64,000 nt of DNA, taken from assembly GCF_030323865.1 (NCBI RefSeq), contig NZ_CP066362.1, positions 868,001 to 932,000 on the forward strand. The letters run 5' to 3'. The notes below the pieces were generated by a model, which saw nothing but the letters and a program-made list of their open reading frames with translations, did no database searches and had not been told where the DNA came from. Made by a program: the position numbers and the translations under genes. How positions within the stretch are numbered: the first letter of the stretch is position 1; each line of letters opens with the position of its first letter. Below are positions 35,246 through 43,133 of the stretch, one piece after another. The DNA comes from Pseudarthrobacter defluvii (lineage in GTDB: Bacteria > Actinomycetota > Actinomycetes > Actinomycetales > Micrococcaceae).

Positions 35246-36306
35246 TGGAGAACTTTGCCGGCGGCAGCACCATGCCCGAAACCGAAATGGAACCCGTGGA
35301 AACTGCGGTCCCTGCCAAGCCCCTTCCGGTGGCCGAACTGCACCTGCACATTGAGGGCACGCTGCAGCCCGAGCTCATCTTTGCCCTGGCCGAGCGCAAC
35401 GGCATTACCCTGCCGTACTCCGGGCTGGACGAACTGCGCCAGAAGTACGAGTTCACCGACCTGCAGTCCTTCCTGGACCTCTACTACGCCAATATGGCAG
35501 TGCTCCAAACCGAACAGGACTTTGCGGACATGACCCGCGCCTACCTGGAGCGGGCAGCCGCCGCGGGGGTCCGGCACGCCGAAATCATGATGGACCCGCA
35601 GGCGCACCTCTCCCGAGGCATCCCCCTCGAGGCGTGCGTTAAGGGTGTGGCCTCGGTGCTGGCGACTTCCGAGGAGGAGTACGGGATCTCCACCATCCTC
35701 ATCGCGGCTTTCCTTCGCGACCTGCCGGAGGACTCGGCGCTGGAGGTGCTGGGCCGGCTGCTGGCCATGAACGCACCCATCGGCGCCATCGGCCTGGACT
35801 CGGCCGAAGTGGGAAACCCGCCGTCCAAGTTCGAGCGGTTGTACGCGAAGGCGCGTGAAGCAGGCCTGCGGTTGACGGCGCACGCGGGGGAGGAGGGTCC
35901 GGCGTCGTACATCGTCGAGGCCCTGGACCTCCTGGGTGTGGAACGGATCGACCACGGCATCCGCTGCATGGACGATCCCGACCTGGTGGAGCGCCTGGTG
36001 GACGCACGCATTCCCTTGACCGTCTGCCCCTTGTCCAACGTCCGGCTCCGTGCCGTGGACACCCTGGCGGACCATCCGTTGCCGGCCATGCTCGCGGCAG
36101 GGCTCAATGTTTCGGTCAACTCGGACGATCCTGCCTACTTCGGCGGCTACGTGGATGACAACTTCACGCAGCTCACCGCGGTGTTCGACCTCTCCGATTT
36201 CGACAAGGCACGCCTGGCTGCGAACTCCATCCACTCCTCCTTCGCTTCGGAGGAGCGGAAGGCGGAACTGTTGGCGGAACTCAACGGCAGGGAAGTGTCC
36301 GACTGA
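35245..36306 (+). CDS. Adenosine deaminase-family protein, probably adenine deaminase
   Basis: A 353-residue zinc hydrolase. Zinc ligands ELHLHIEGT near residue 30, AHAGEEGP (catalytic Glu and His) near 215, and SVNSDDPAYFGGY near 295 identify the adenosine deaminase family. HIEGTLQPELIF and LDSAEVGNPPSKF are the variants typical of the fungal Aah1/bacterial adenine deaminase branch, so adenine to hypoxanthine is more likely than adenosine to inosine (family knowledge). ATG 35245 is supported by the TATCCT-N6 promoter; an earlier ATG is rejected. Confidence 0.87.
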   Translation: MENFAGGSTMPETEMEPVETAVPAKPLPVAELHLHIEGTLQPELIFALAERNGITLPYSGLDELRQKYEFTDLQSFLDLYYANMAVLQTEQDFADMTRAYLERAAAAGVRHAEIMMDPQAHLSRGIPLEACVKGVASVLATSEEEYGISTILIAAFLRDLPEDSALEVLGRLLAMNAPIGAIGLDSAEVGNPPSKFERLYAKAREAGLRLTAHAGEEGPASYIVEALDLLGVERIDHGIRCMDDPDLVERLVDARIPLTVCPLSNVRLRAVDTLADHPLPAMLAAGLNVSVNSDDPAYFGGYVDDNFTQLTAVFDLSDFDKARLAANSIHSSFASEERKAELLAELNGREVSD

Positions 36307-36354
36307 CGGCTCCTGTGTCGGGCGCAACAGCGGTGCTTTCAGCCCGGTAAACTA

Positions 36355-36457
36355 GGTGCCGCAGGCGTGTCTGGGGAGTGCAAGGCAGCACCCATGTCAG
36401 CGCTTGAGGGTTATGCAGACAGCCCTTACCCGAGACCTCCGCCTCACTTGCGGCACC
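36355..36457 (+). ncRNA. Candidate structured RNA (three-way-junction fold)
   Basis: The ends GGTGCCGCA (36355-36363) and TGCGGCACC (36449-36457) are perfectly complementary. The pairing continues inward with GGCG/CGCC and GTCTGGG/CCC-G-AGAC, enclosing two hairpins (GTGC..GCAC around 36377-36390 and TGTCAGC..GCAGACA around 36395-36422). No ORF fits. TAAACT at 36348-36353 could be a -10 box but lies too close for the full first arm to be transcribed. It resembles no riboswitch, SRP or 6S consensus that I can recall. It may be a leader of the downstream winged-helix gene or a free RNA. Confidence 0.4.
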
Positions 36458-36497
36458 ATCCGCTTCACAGTCGGTCACGACACGCAGAGTTAACCAA

Positions 36498-36516
36498 TTA
36501 AAGTCGCGCGATTTAA
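36498..36516 (+). promoter_or_regulatory. Palindrome TTAAA-GTCGCGCGA-TTTAA
   Basis: A 19-base near-perfect palindrome centred on TCGCGCGA lies 52 bases before the start of the winged-helix/X25 gene. Its AT-flanked, GC-core form is unlike the surrounding DNA and suits a dimeric repressor. Confidence 0.45.
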
Positions 36517-36567
36517 TGGGCTGTTGGCAAGATGCCTAAGACCGATCGCTTTTATATAAGGGGAATC

Positions 36568-37521
36568 ATGGCCAAGTCCACCGCAGAAAACACCTACCTT
36601 CGGCTCAAGACCGTGCTGGAGGTCCTGACCGAAGGCGTGTGGTCCGGCGATGCACTGAATGCTGGCCAGGTCCTGGCGGAAGCAACCGCCCGCGTGCCGT
36701 TCAACGAGCATGAGGCCGAACTCCTCAGCGGCGGCATCCCGCGGGGCCACAAGACCCTCACCTCGGCAACCGCCAAGCTGGTCAAGGCGGGCTGGCTGAT
36801 CAAGGGCCGCTCGGGCTGGACCATCACCGAGGACGGCATGCGCGCCACCGTTGCCTTCCCGGACGTTGATTCCTTTGCGGCAGCGCTCGACGCCGGCACC
36901 CCGGTCCCTGCCGACACTCCCGTTCCCACGGCTCCCGAGGGCTTTGTCCGCCCGGTTTCCGCCACCGCGGCAACGCTGGAGGTTCCGGCCAAGGAAGCAG
37001 CACCGAAGAAAACGGCCAAGAAGGCCCCCGCGAAGAAGGCAGCCTCCGCTGTGGGCAAGGCAGCCAAGGCGCTCGAAGACGCCGTGGAGCCCGTGGTGAA
37101 GGCCGTCCGCAAGGGCAAGTCTCCCGCCAAGGACAAAGCCGAAGCTGTTGCTGCCCCTGTAGAAACGTCCACAGCGGCCGGCGCTGCTGAGCCGTTCGAG
37201 GGCCCTGACGTTGAGACCCTGCCGCAGCCCGAGGCTGTGGCCGTGGTGGGTGACTTCAACACCTTCCTGGGCGCGCCTGAGGACTGGGCACCGCAGTACG
37301 ACGAAGCTCAGATGGAGTTCGACTTCCTGGACCAGCTGTGGAAGAAGAGCGCCGAGCTTCCCGCCGGTTACTACACCTTCAAGATTGCCCTGAACCGTTC
37401 GTGGGATGAGAACTACGGCGCCTTCGGCACGTTCGACGGCCCCAACCACGAACTGCACCACACCGGTGGCACCGTGACCATCCGCTACAACCACGCCACC
37501 CGCGACATCACCATCAACTAA
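36568..37521 (+). CDS. Winged-helix / Lys-Ala-rich / X25 carbohydrate-binding-like chimera
   Basis: A 317-residue three-part protein. Residues ~1-100 look like a winged-helix domain (AGQVLAEATARVPFNEHEA, TLTSATAKLVKAGWL, then a wing with GWTITEDG). Residues ~140-195 are Lys/Ala/Pro-rich (EAAPKKTAKKAPAKKAAS), like histone H1 tails or nucleoid proteins. Residues ~222-317 resemble the pullulanase X25 starch-binding-like beta domain (VAVVGDFNTFLGAPEDW, AGYYTFKIALNRSWDENYG). No signal peptide, so it is cytosolic. It may link DNA binding to glycogen or alpha-glucan status; that is inference. Start after AGGGGAATC. Confidence 0.72.
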   Translation: MAKSTAENTYLRLKTVLEVLTEGVWSGDALNAGQVLAEATARVPFNEHEAELLSGGIPRGHKTLTSATAKLVKAGWLIKGRSGWTITEDGMRATVAFPDVDSFAAALDAGTPVPADTPVPTAPEGFVRPVSATAATLEVPAKEAAPKKTAKKAPAKKAASAVGKAAKALEDAVEPVVKAVRKGKSPAKDKAEAVAAPVETSTAAGAAEPFEGPDVETLPQPEAVAVVGDFNTFLGAPEDWAPQYDEAQMEFDFLDQLWKKSAELPAGYYTFKIALNRSWDENYGAFGTFDGPNHELHHTGGTVTIRYNHATRDITIN

Positions 37522-37528
37522 GCGTTGA

Positions 37529-37599
37529 GTGCCCAACCGGGCAGCAGTTACTGTCGTTTTGACACTCACAACGGCACCTGCTGCTACCCGGTTGGGCAC
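37529..37599. repeat. 71-base interrupted palindrome, REP/MITE-like
   Basis: Nineteen-base arms GTGCCCAACCGGGCAGCAG (37529-37547) and its complement at 37581-37599 differ at one position; the inner part contains a second short pair (GTCGTT with AACGGC). It lies between the X25 chimera and acylphosphatase, may terminate the former, and has the size and form of dispersed REP-type repeats. Confidence 0.7.
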
Positions 37600-37625
37600 G
37601 CCGATGTTTCCTTAGGAGGCCCGGC

Positions 37626-37937
37626 ATGGGCAGGCACGAACGGACGCAGGACGGCCCAGAGCAGGACAGCGTGCGGTTGGACGCCCGGGTGTTCGGCATG
37701 GTCCAAGGTGTGGGCTTCCGTTACTGGACGATGGGTACGGCGGAGGACCTTGGCTTGTCGGGTGAGGTGAAGAACCTCGCCGACGGTTCGGTATCCGTGG
37801 TTGCCGAGGGGCCCCAGCCACAGGTCCGCAAACTGCTGGACTGGCTGAACTCGGACCGCACTCCCGGCCGGGTGGAGCGGGTGGACAGCTCGATGTCCGA
37901 AGCCGGCGGAAAATACCGCGGCTTCGGGGTGGGCTGA
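37626..37937 (+). CDS. acyP: Acylphosphatase
   Basis: A 103-residue acylphosphatase. [14 protein letters not shown] contains the phosphate-binding loop with catalytic Arg, and [17 protein letters not shown] carries the catalytic Asn. It hydrolyses carboxyl phosphates such as acetyl phosphate or 1,3-bisphosphoglycerate. The ATG follows TTAGGAGG. A 15-residue hydrophilic N-terminal extension precedes the fold. Confidence 0.95.
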   Translation: MGRHERTQDGPEQDSVRLDARVFGMVQGVGFRYWTMGTAEDLGLSGEVKNLADGSVSVVAEGPQPQVRKLLDWLNSDRTPGRVERVDSSMSEAGGKYRGFGVG

Positions 37938-38042
37938 CCTACCCGGGATTTGCTCCAACGAGGCCCGCCCGCCCAACCTGGGCGCCGCCAACCCCGAGCC
38001 TCTTACCGCACGCAGATCTTCCGACCGGCCGGACTCCCGCGG

Positions 38043-41000
38043 CTACTCCCGAGGGCTGAGGCCGATGAACGCGCCCAGCTCCTCCAAGGCCGCAGGCTTG
38101 TGCGGCATGTAGTTGGTGAGTTCGGGGGACCGGATGATGACGGCGCGCCACTGGCCACGGGAAACCGCTACGTTGACGCGGTTCCGGTTCAGCAGGAACT
38201 CTGCGCCGCGGGGTGCCTCGGCCACCGCCGAGCACGCCATCGAAACGAACACCACGGGTGCCTCTTGGCCCTGGAACTTGTCCACGGTGCCCACCCGAAC
38301 CTCCGGCAGTCCAGCCTCTGCCAGGTGCTTTCGGATCAGGTGGACCTGGGCGTTGTACGCGGCCACCACCAGCAGGTCCTGCTGCTCCAGCGGCCGCGCT
38401 TCGCTGCCTGCGCCGGCAGTCCACTTCAGGCCCAGGTGGCGTTGGGCCTGCCGCACCACTTCGTCGGCTTCTTCCTTGGAGGCCGTGGTGTTGCCGGTGT
38501 GGTTGACGAAGACGGTCTCCACCCCGGGGGCCAACTGCTCCAGTTCGCGGCGGGCCGCGGCCGGAGCCGACTTCAGCTTTCCCTCGTAGCTGAGGGTGGA
38601 CACGGCGCGGCACAGCTCGGGATGCATGCGCCAGGTGTCGGCGAGGAAGTAGCCCAGGGCCGCGGGAAGTGTGGCGTGTCCGGTGGCGAGCCAGCCGAGG
38701 GCGGACTCATCCACCGGTTCGGGGTGGGCGCCCTGGGAGACCTGCGGAAGCTGCTGGGGGTCACCCAGCAAGAGCAGCCGCTTCGCGGCGCGGGACACAG
38801 CGAGCGTGTTGGCCAACGAGAACTGGCCAGCCTCGTCGATGACCAGCAGATCGAGCGACCCGGGCGGCACCTCCTTGCCGGTCATGACCCACGCCGTGCC
38901 GCCCACCAGGCACCCGCCGGAAGACGCCAGCAGGCGTGCCACATCCCCGTCAGCGGTCAAACTCCACGGGACGTCGTGAGGGTCTTTCAGCTTTTTGGCC
39001 ACACTGGACGCATCCACATCGCCGTCCTCGATGGCACGGCAAAGCAGGTTTTCCACCACGTTGTGCGACTGTGCCACCACCCCGATCTTCCAGCCTTCGG
39101 CGACGAGCCTGCCAATGACATGGGCGCCGACGTAAGTCTTCCCCGTTCCCGGAGGCCCCTGAACTGCCAGGTAGGAGTTGTCCAGGTCCTGCAGGGACTC
39201 AGTGATGGCAGCTGCGTAATCCGCCGCGCCATCGTTGCCTTGCCGTACCTCCGCAGGTCCCCGGAGAGAGCGGAACCGCGGCGGCAGCTTCCGCAGGATG
39301 TCCAGGCCGGGTTGCGCGGGGAGGGACGGCAGTGTGGAGCCGACGGCACGGGCCAGCTCCGCAATTGCTGCCTCGATACTGACGGTGGCCACCGGCTGGT
39401 CCTCTGTCAGCGCCACCGGGACGTGTTCATAGGCGCCGACTTTCCTGGACTCCCGCTCCGAAATAGTGATGATGGTGTGTTCCGGATTGTCGGGAGCTGC
39501 CCGGAGGTCGTCAATGAGGGTCTTGAAGGTGTAGGCCCGCGCATTAGGTGCCGCGTTGGGGGCGGCCATACCGTCCGGCACCGGTGGATCATACAAGCGG
39601 CACCATGTGGAGTCGGCACGGAAATCGGATCCTTCGGTCATGGTGCCGCGAAGCTTCAGGACCCGCGTGCGCATCTTTTCCGTCGGCTTCGCCAGCGCCC
39701 AGTCGACTGAAACTTCGGCCGATTCAACGACAAAGACGTTCCGTTGGTCGGACCAGTTGTCCATCGGTGCCTCGACCCGGTCGAAGTGCTGCCACCAGAA
39801 CTGCTTGCGTTCGCGCCGGTGATACCCGGTGGCGGCCGCCACCATGGCGACGGCACGTTCGTCCTCAGTCCACGGGCGGTTGTCCGGCAGGGCAGCCAGA
39901 TACTCGCGCAGCCTGCCCTCCTCCGGTGTCTCCTCGGCAGGAACCGCCTCACCACCGGCATCTGCGGCAATCCCGGGTAGCTCGACAGGACCGGCTTCCG
40001 GACCAATTGCGGCTGCATCAAGCCTGCCTGTATCCACCTCTCCTGCCGTCCGGCCGCGCTCCTGCGAAACACTGGCATCCTCTTCCAGCCGGAGGAGCCA
40101 GTCCCGCAGCCGCAGCGTGGACAGGCAGTCGTACTGGTTGTAGTCGGAAATGGAGGCCAGGATGGCATCAGCGTCCTCGCGGCGCCCTTCATCACGGGCG
40201 GCGCAATAGGCGGCATAGGCCACCACCGAAGCGCCGGCGTCTTTGACATCCCCGGACCGCAGGTTGTCTCCCATGTAGAGCGGTTCAAGCTTCTTGATGG
40301 AGTACGACGCCTCCGAGATCCGGATGGAATGCCGCACCGTGGCGTAGAGGTCCACCAGCAGACCCTGCCGCAGCCAGTCATCCACTGTGTCCTCGCCGGC
40401 CTGGTGGGCGAGGGAAAGATTCCTTAGCGCCGTCTTTTCATACGGGGCGTAGTGGTAGACGTGCATGTCCGGGTAGGTGGCGCGGCGCTTCTCCACATAG
40501 TCCAGGAAGTCGAGGAAGGCGCGGCGTTCACCGGAGCGGGAGTGCGCCCAAAACGGACGGAACACAGGATCGTCTCCGGCGCCCGCCACCGGGGCCTCGA
40601 TGACGCCAAAGAGGTATTCGATGCCCCAGGCGCCTGTGGCGGGATCCTGCCACAGCGGATCGCCCTCGAAGTCGAAGAAAATGTCCCCGGCGCTGGGCGC
40701 CGGAAGAGACCCGATCGAGTTCTCCGGAAGAACGGTGTAGGCGACTGTATGCGGCTCGCCGTCCTTGGTGAAGGTGCGGGACCCCGCCGGCTCATCGAGT
40801 CCCAGCTGCATCCGGGCCTGGGCGCGGAGCCGGACCACGGAGTTCTTTGCCTCCGCCGCCGGCATGGCTGCCAGTTCGTCGATGGTGGTGACGTTGGATT
40901 CATGAAGTTTCCGTCGCTGGACAACGGACATGCCGGCCACCATGAGCAGGTCCCTGTGGAGGTTGACCTGCTCGGCGCAGTAGTCGCAGCGTCCGCAGTG

Positions 41001-41729
41001 CACGACGCCGGGTTCCTGCCACTGCACCGGGGCATCGCCTGCACGGTGGCTGGCTGTGAGCTGGCGGAAGCGCCGGCGCCGTTCCCGGAACACGGGCAGC
41101 AGGTCCGGCAGTGAGTGGCTGCTCCGCAGCCAGTCGTCACCCACCCGGGTGCCCAGCACGAGGGTGACCACAGGCGATGGCTCCAGCCCCATGCCGAGGA
41201 GTTGGTCGCCGTAGGCGGCAAGCTGAAGGAGGGCTCCTACTTTGGCATGCCGGGCAAGCTTGGTGTCCCAGACCTCGTACCGCCCCGGGTTCCCCGTCCC
41301 GGCGGCCTCGTTGACCAGGAAGTCCGCGTAGCCCAGGAATTCGCCGTCGAAGAAGGTGGCCTGGAACACCACGTCCGCACCGGAGCGGAGGGCGAGTTCG
41401 GTCTCCGCGTGCTTTGCCTGCAGCTCACCGCGCAGGTTCTGGCCGCGCTCCAGCGAATAGACGCCCGAGCCCCGGCTCGCGTCCCACTCGCCGTACTTCG
41501 CCACCAGGCTGGCAAGCACCGTCTGCTCGTGCCGGTCGCCCAACTCACCGGCCCGCTTCTGCATCTCGTCAACCGCGAACTCGGCTTTGGGGGCGCGGCC
41601 CAGCTTTTCGTCCAGGACCCGGAGCGTGCGGTACTCACACTCGGAGGCAGCCACCAAATCGCTGGCCGAAAAGACCAGGTCCGGCGGCGCACTTGAGCCG
41701 GTTTCAACACCAGCGTCGAGCAGAAACAC
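38043..41729 (-). CDS. TM0106-type RecB-like nuclease fused to DEDD exonuclease-like domain and SF1 helicase
   Basis: A 1228-residue multidomain DNA-processing protein. Residues ~20-255 are a RecB-like PD-(D/E)XK nuclease (EVWDTKLARH carries D-x-K) with Cys31 and CGRCDYC near 250, consistent with an iron-sulphur cluster as in AddB/Dna2. Residues ~345-550 resemble an RNase H-like DEDD exonuclease (FFDFEGDP; YNQYDCLSTLRL). Residues ~800-1228 form an SF1 helicase: Walker A GPPGTGKTY, LLVIDEAGQ, GDPQQLPQVS, VDKFQGQE and VNVAVSRGQ. GTG 41729 follows GGGGAGG. A repair or end-processing role is inferred. Confidence 0.88.
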   Translation of the reverse strand: MFLLDAGVETGSSAPPDLVFSASDLVAASECEYRTLRVLDEKLGRAPKAEFAVDEMQKRAGELGDRHEQTVLASLVAKYGEWDASRGSGVYSLERGQNLRGELQAKHAETELALRSGADVVFQATFFDGEFLGYADFLVNEAAGTGNPGRYEVWDTKLARHAKVGALLQLAAYGDQLLGMGLEPSPVVTLVLGTRVGDDWLRSSHSLPDLLPVFRERRRRFRQLTASHRAGDAPVQWQEPGVVHCGRCDYCAEQVNLHRDLLMVAGMSVVQRRKLHESNVTTIDELAAMPAAEAKNSVVRLRAQARMQLGLDEPAGSRTFTKDGEPHTVAYTVLPENSIGSLPAPSAGDIFFDFEGDPLWQDPATGAWGIEYLFGVIEAPVAGAGDDPVFRPFWAHSRSGERRAFLDFLDYVEKRRATYPDMHVYHYAPYEKTALRNLSLAHQAGEDTVDDWLRQGLLVDLYATVRHSIRISEASYSIKKLEPLYMGDNLRSGDVKDAGASVVAYAAYCAARDEGRREDADAILASISDYNQYDCLSTLRLRDWLLRLEEDASVSQERGRTAGEVDTGRLDAAAIGPEAGPVELPGIAADAGGEAVPAEETPEEGRLREYLAALPDNRPWTEDERAVAMVAAATGYHRRERKQFWWQHFDRVEAPMDNWSDQRNVFVVESAEVSVDWALAKPTEKMRTRVLKLRGTMTEGSDFRADSTWCRLYDPPVPDGMAAPNAAPNARAYTFKTLIDDLRAAPDNPEHTIITISERESRKVGAYEHVPVALTEDQPVATVSIEAAIAELARAVGSTLPSLPAQPGLDILRKLPPRFRSLRGPAEVRQGNDGAADYAAAITESLQDLDNSYLAVQGPPGTGKTYVGAHVIGRLVAEGWKIGVVAQSHNVVENLLCRAIEDGDVDASSVAKKLKDPHDVPWSLTADGDVARLLASSGGCLVGGTAWVMTGKEVPPGSLDLLVIDEAGQFSLANTLAVSRAAKRLLLLGDPQQLPQVSQGAHPEPVDESALGWLATGHATLPAALGYFLADTWRMHPELCRAVSTLSYEGKLKSAPAAARRELEQLAPGVETVFVNHTGNTTASKEEADEVVRQAQRHLGLKWTAGAGSEARPLEQQDLLVVAAYNAQVHLIRKHLAEAGLPEVRVGTVDKFQGQEAPVVFVSMACSAVAEAPRGAEFLLNRNRVNVAVSRGQWRAVIIRSPELTNYMPHKPAALEELGAFIGLSPRE

Positions 41730-41893
41730 GGGGCCTCCCCAATGACAGCCGGGCCCGAAGACGGTTTCCGTGGCCCTGTTTTATGGCTGCCTCAAACCTA
41801 GCAAGAGGGACTGACAAACAGCGGGCAGGCCAACAACAAGAAGAACGGGGCCGCATAAGAAAGGTAGGCCCAAGTTGGCAAAATGCCGGGAAG

Positions 41894-43096
41894 TCAGCCC
41901 TCCGCCGCAGCTGCCCGGACCTGCGCCTTGTCATGCTCCGAGTGGGCGTTGCGCAGCAGATCCATGAACTCGGTTTCGTTGCGGACCAGTCGCTTGTACT
42001 TCTCCGGAAGCTTGCGGATCTGGGTCTCCTCCCGGCACATCTTGGCGAAGATCTTGTCGCGTTCGGCCATGTCCGTTTCGTAATTGAGGTCCAGGTATTC
42101 GGTGGCGTGCCGCCGCGCTCCGGACACAGCGTTCTTGGCCTTGCCCTTGGGACTGAAGATGGACGCCAGGATGGTCACCGCCAGGACGCCCAGGATGACG
42201 CCCAGGGAGACTCCGGTGCTGACTTCCACCACGTTGACGTGTTCGCCGTCGTTGATGAACGGGAGGGTGTTCTCATGCAGGGCGTGCAGGATGAGCTTCA
42301 CGCCGATGAAGCCCAGGATGACCGCCAGGCCGTAGGAGAGGAAGATCAGCCGGTCCAGCAGGCCGTCGATCAGGAAGAACAGCTGCCGCAGGCCCATCAG
42401 GGAGAACGCCGTGGCGGTAAAGACAACGAAGACGTTCTGGGTCAGGCCGAAAATAGCAGGAATGGAGTCCAGGGCAAACAGGATGTCCGTGCCGCCGATG
42501 GCCACCATCACCAGCAGCATCGGAGTGAGGACCCGCTTTCCGTTCTCCACGGTGAACAGCTTGTCGCCGTCGTAGTGCTGGGACGCAGGCAGGAACTTCC
42601 GGGCGAGTCGGACCACCAAGCCTTCGGAGTCGTCATCGTGGTCGTCCGGCTTGAGCAGGTTGCCAGCCGTGAGCAGCAGGATGAGACCGAAGATGTAAAA
42701 CACCCAGGCAAAGCTGTTGATCAGTGCCGCGCCCAAAAAGATGAACGCCGTCCGCGCGATCAGGGAGAATACGATGCCGAACAGCAGCACCTTCTGCTGG
42801 TCCGCCCGGGGCACCTTGAAGCTGGCCATGATGATGAGGAAGACGAAGAGGTTGTCCACGGACAACGCCTTTTCCGTGACGTAGCCGGCGAAGTATTCCG
42901 TGCCCATGTCCGGGCCGCCGAACAGCAGCACCGCCAGCCCGAACAGCACCGCGATTCCCACGTAGATCGCGGACCAAGTGGCCGATTCCTTAATGGTGGG
43001 GGTGTGCGCCTTCCGGACATGGAAGAAGAAGTCGAAGGCCAACAGGCCCACGATTCCCGCAATGGTCAGGGTCCAGGCAAACGCAGGTACTTCCAC
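41894..43096 (-). CDS. TerC/Alx-family membrane protein
   Basis: A 400-residue protein with nine hydrophobic segments. EKALSVDNLFVFLIIM and GGTDILFALDSIPAIFGLTQN contain the conserved acidic residues in the membrane that define TerC/Alx proteins, which act in manganese efflux and in metallation of secreted proteins. The soluble C-terminus (~330-400) is charged and longer than in most homologues. The start is GTG 43096. A hairpin with six G and six C lies immediately upstream and can hide the ribosome-binding site. Downstream of recQ on the same strand by 37 bases. Confidence 0.92.
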   Translation of the reverse strand: MEVPAFAWTLTIAGIVGLLAFDFFFHVRKAHTPTIKESATWSAIYVGIAVLFGLAVLLFGGPDMGTEYFAGYVTEKALSVDNLFVFLIIMASFKVPRADQQKVLLFGIVFSLIARTAFIFLGAALINSFAWVFYIFGLILLLTAGNLLKPDDHDDDSEGLVVRLARKFLPASQHYDGDKLFTVENGKRVLTPMLLVMVAIGGTDILFALDSIPAIFGLTQNVFVVFTATAFSLMGLRQLFFLIDGLLDRLIFLSYGLAVILGFIGVKLILHALHENTLPFINDGEHVNVVEVSTGVSLGVILGVLAVTILASIFSPKGKAKNAVSGARRHATEYLDLNYETDMAERDKIFAKMCREETQIRKLPEKYKRLVRNETEFMDLLRNAHSEHDKAQVRAAAAEG

Positions 43097-43126
43097 GCGG
43101 GGGGCCTTTCGTTGGAGGGTCCCCCC
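43097..43126 (-). promoter_or_regulatory. G6/C6 hairpin over the terC ribosome-binding site
   Basis: On the minus strand GGGGGG (43126-43121) pairs with CCCCCC (43104-43099). The loop and inner stem contain GAAAGG, the only Shine-Dalgarno candidate for GTG 43096. Confidence 0.4.
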
Positions 43127-43133
43127 AGCCTAC

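Noticed and set aside
36355-36457. SRP RNA, 6S RNA or known riboswitch
   Set aside because: The GGAAG loop of SRP RNA and the usual riboswitch cores are absent; the element is kept only as an unassigned candidate.
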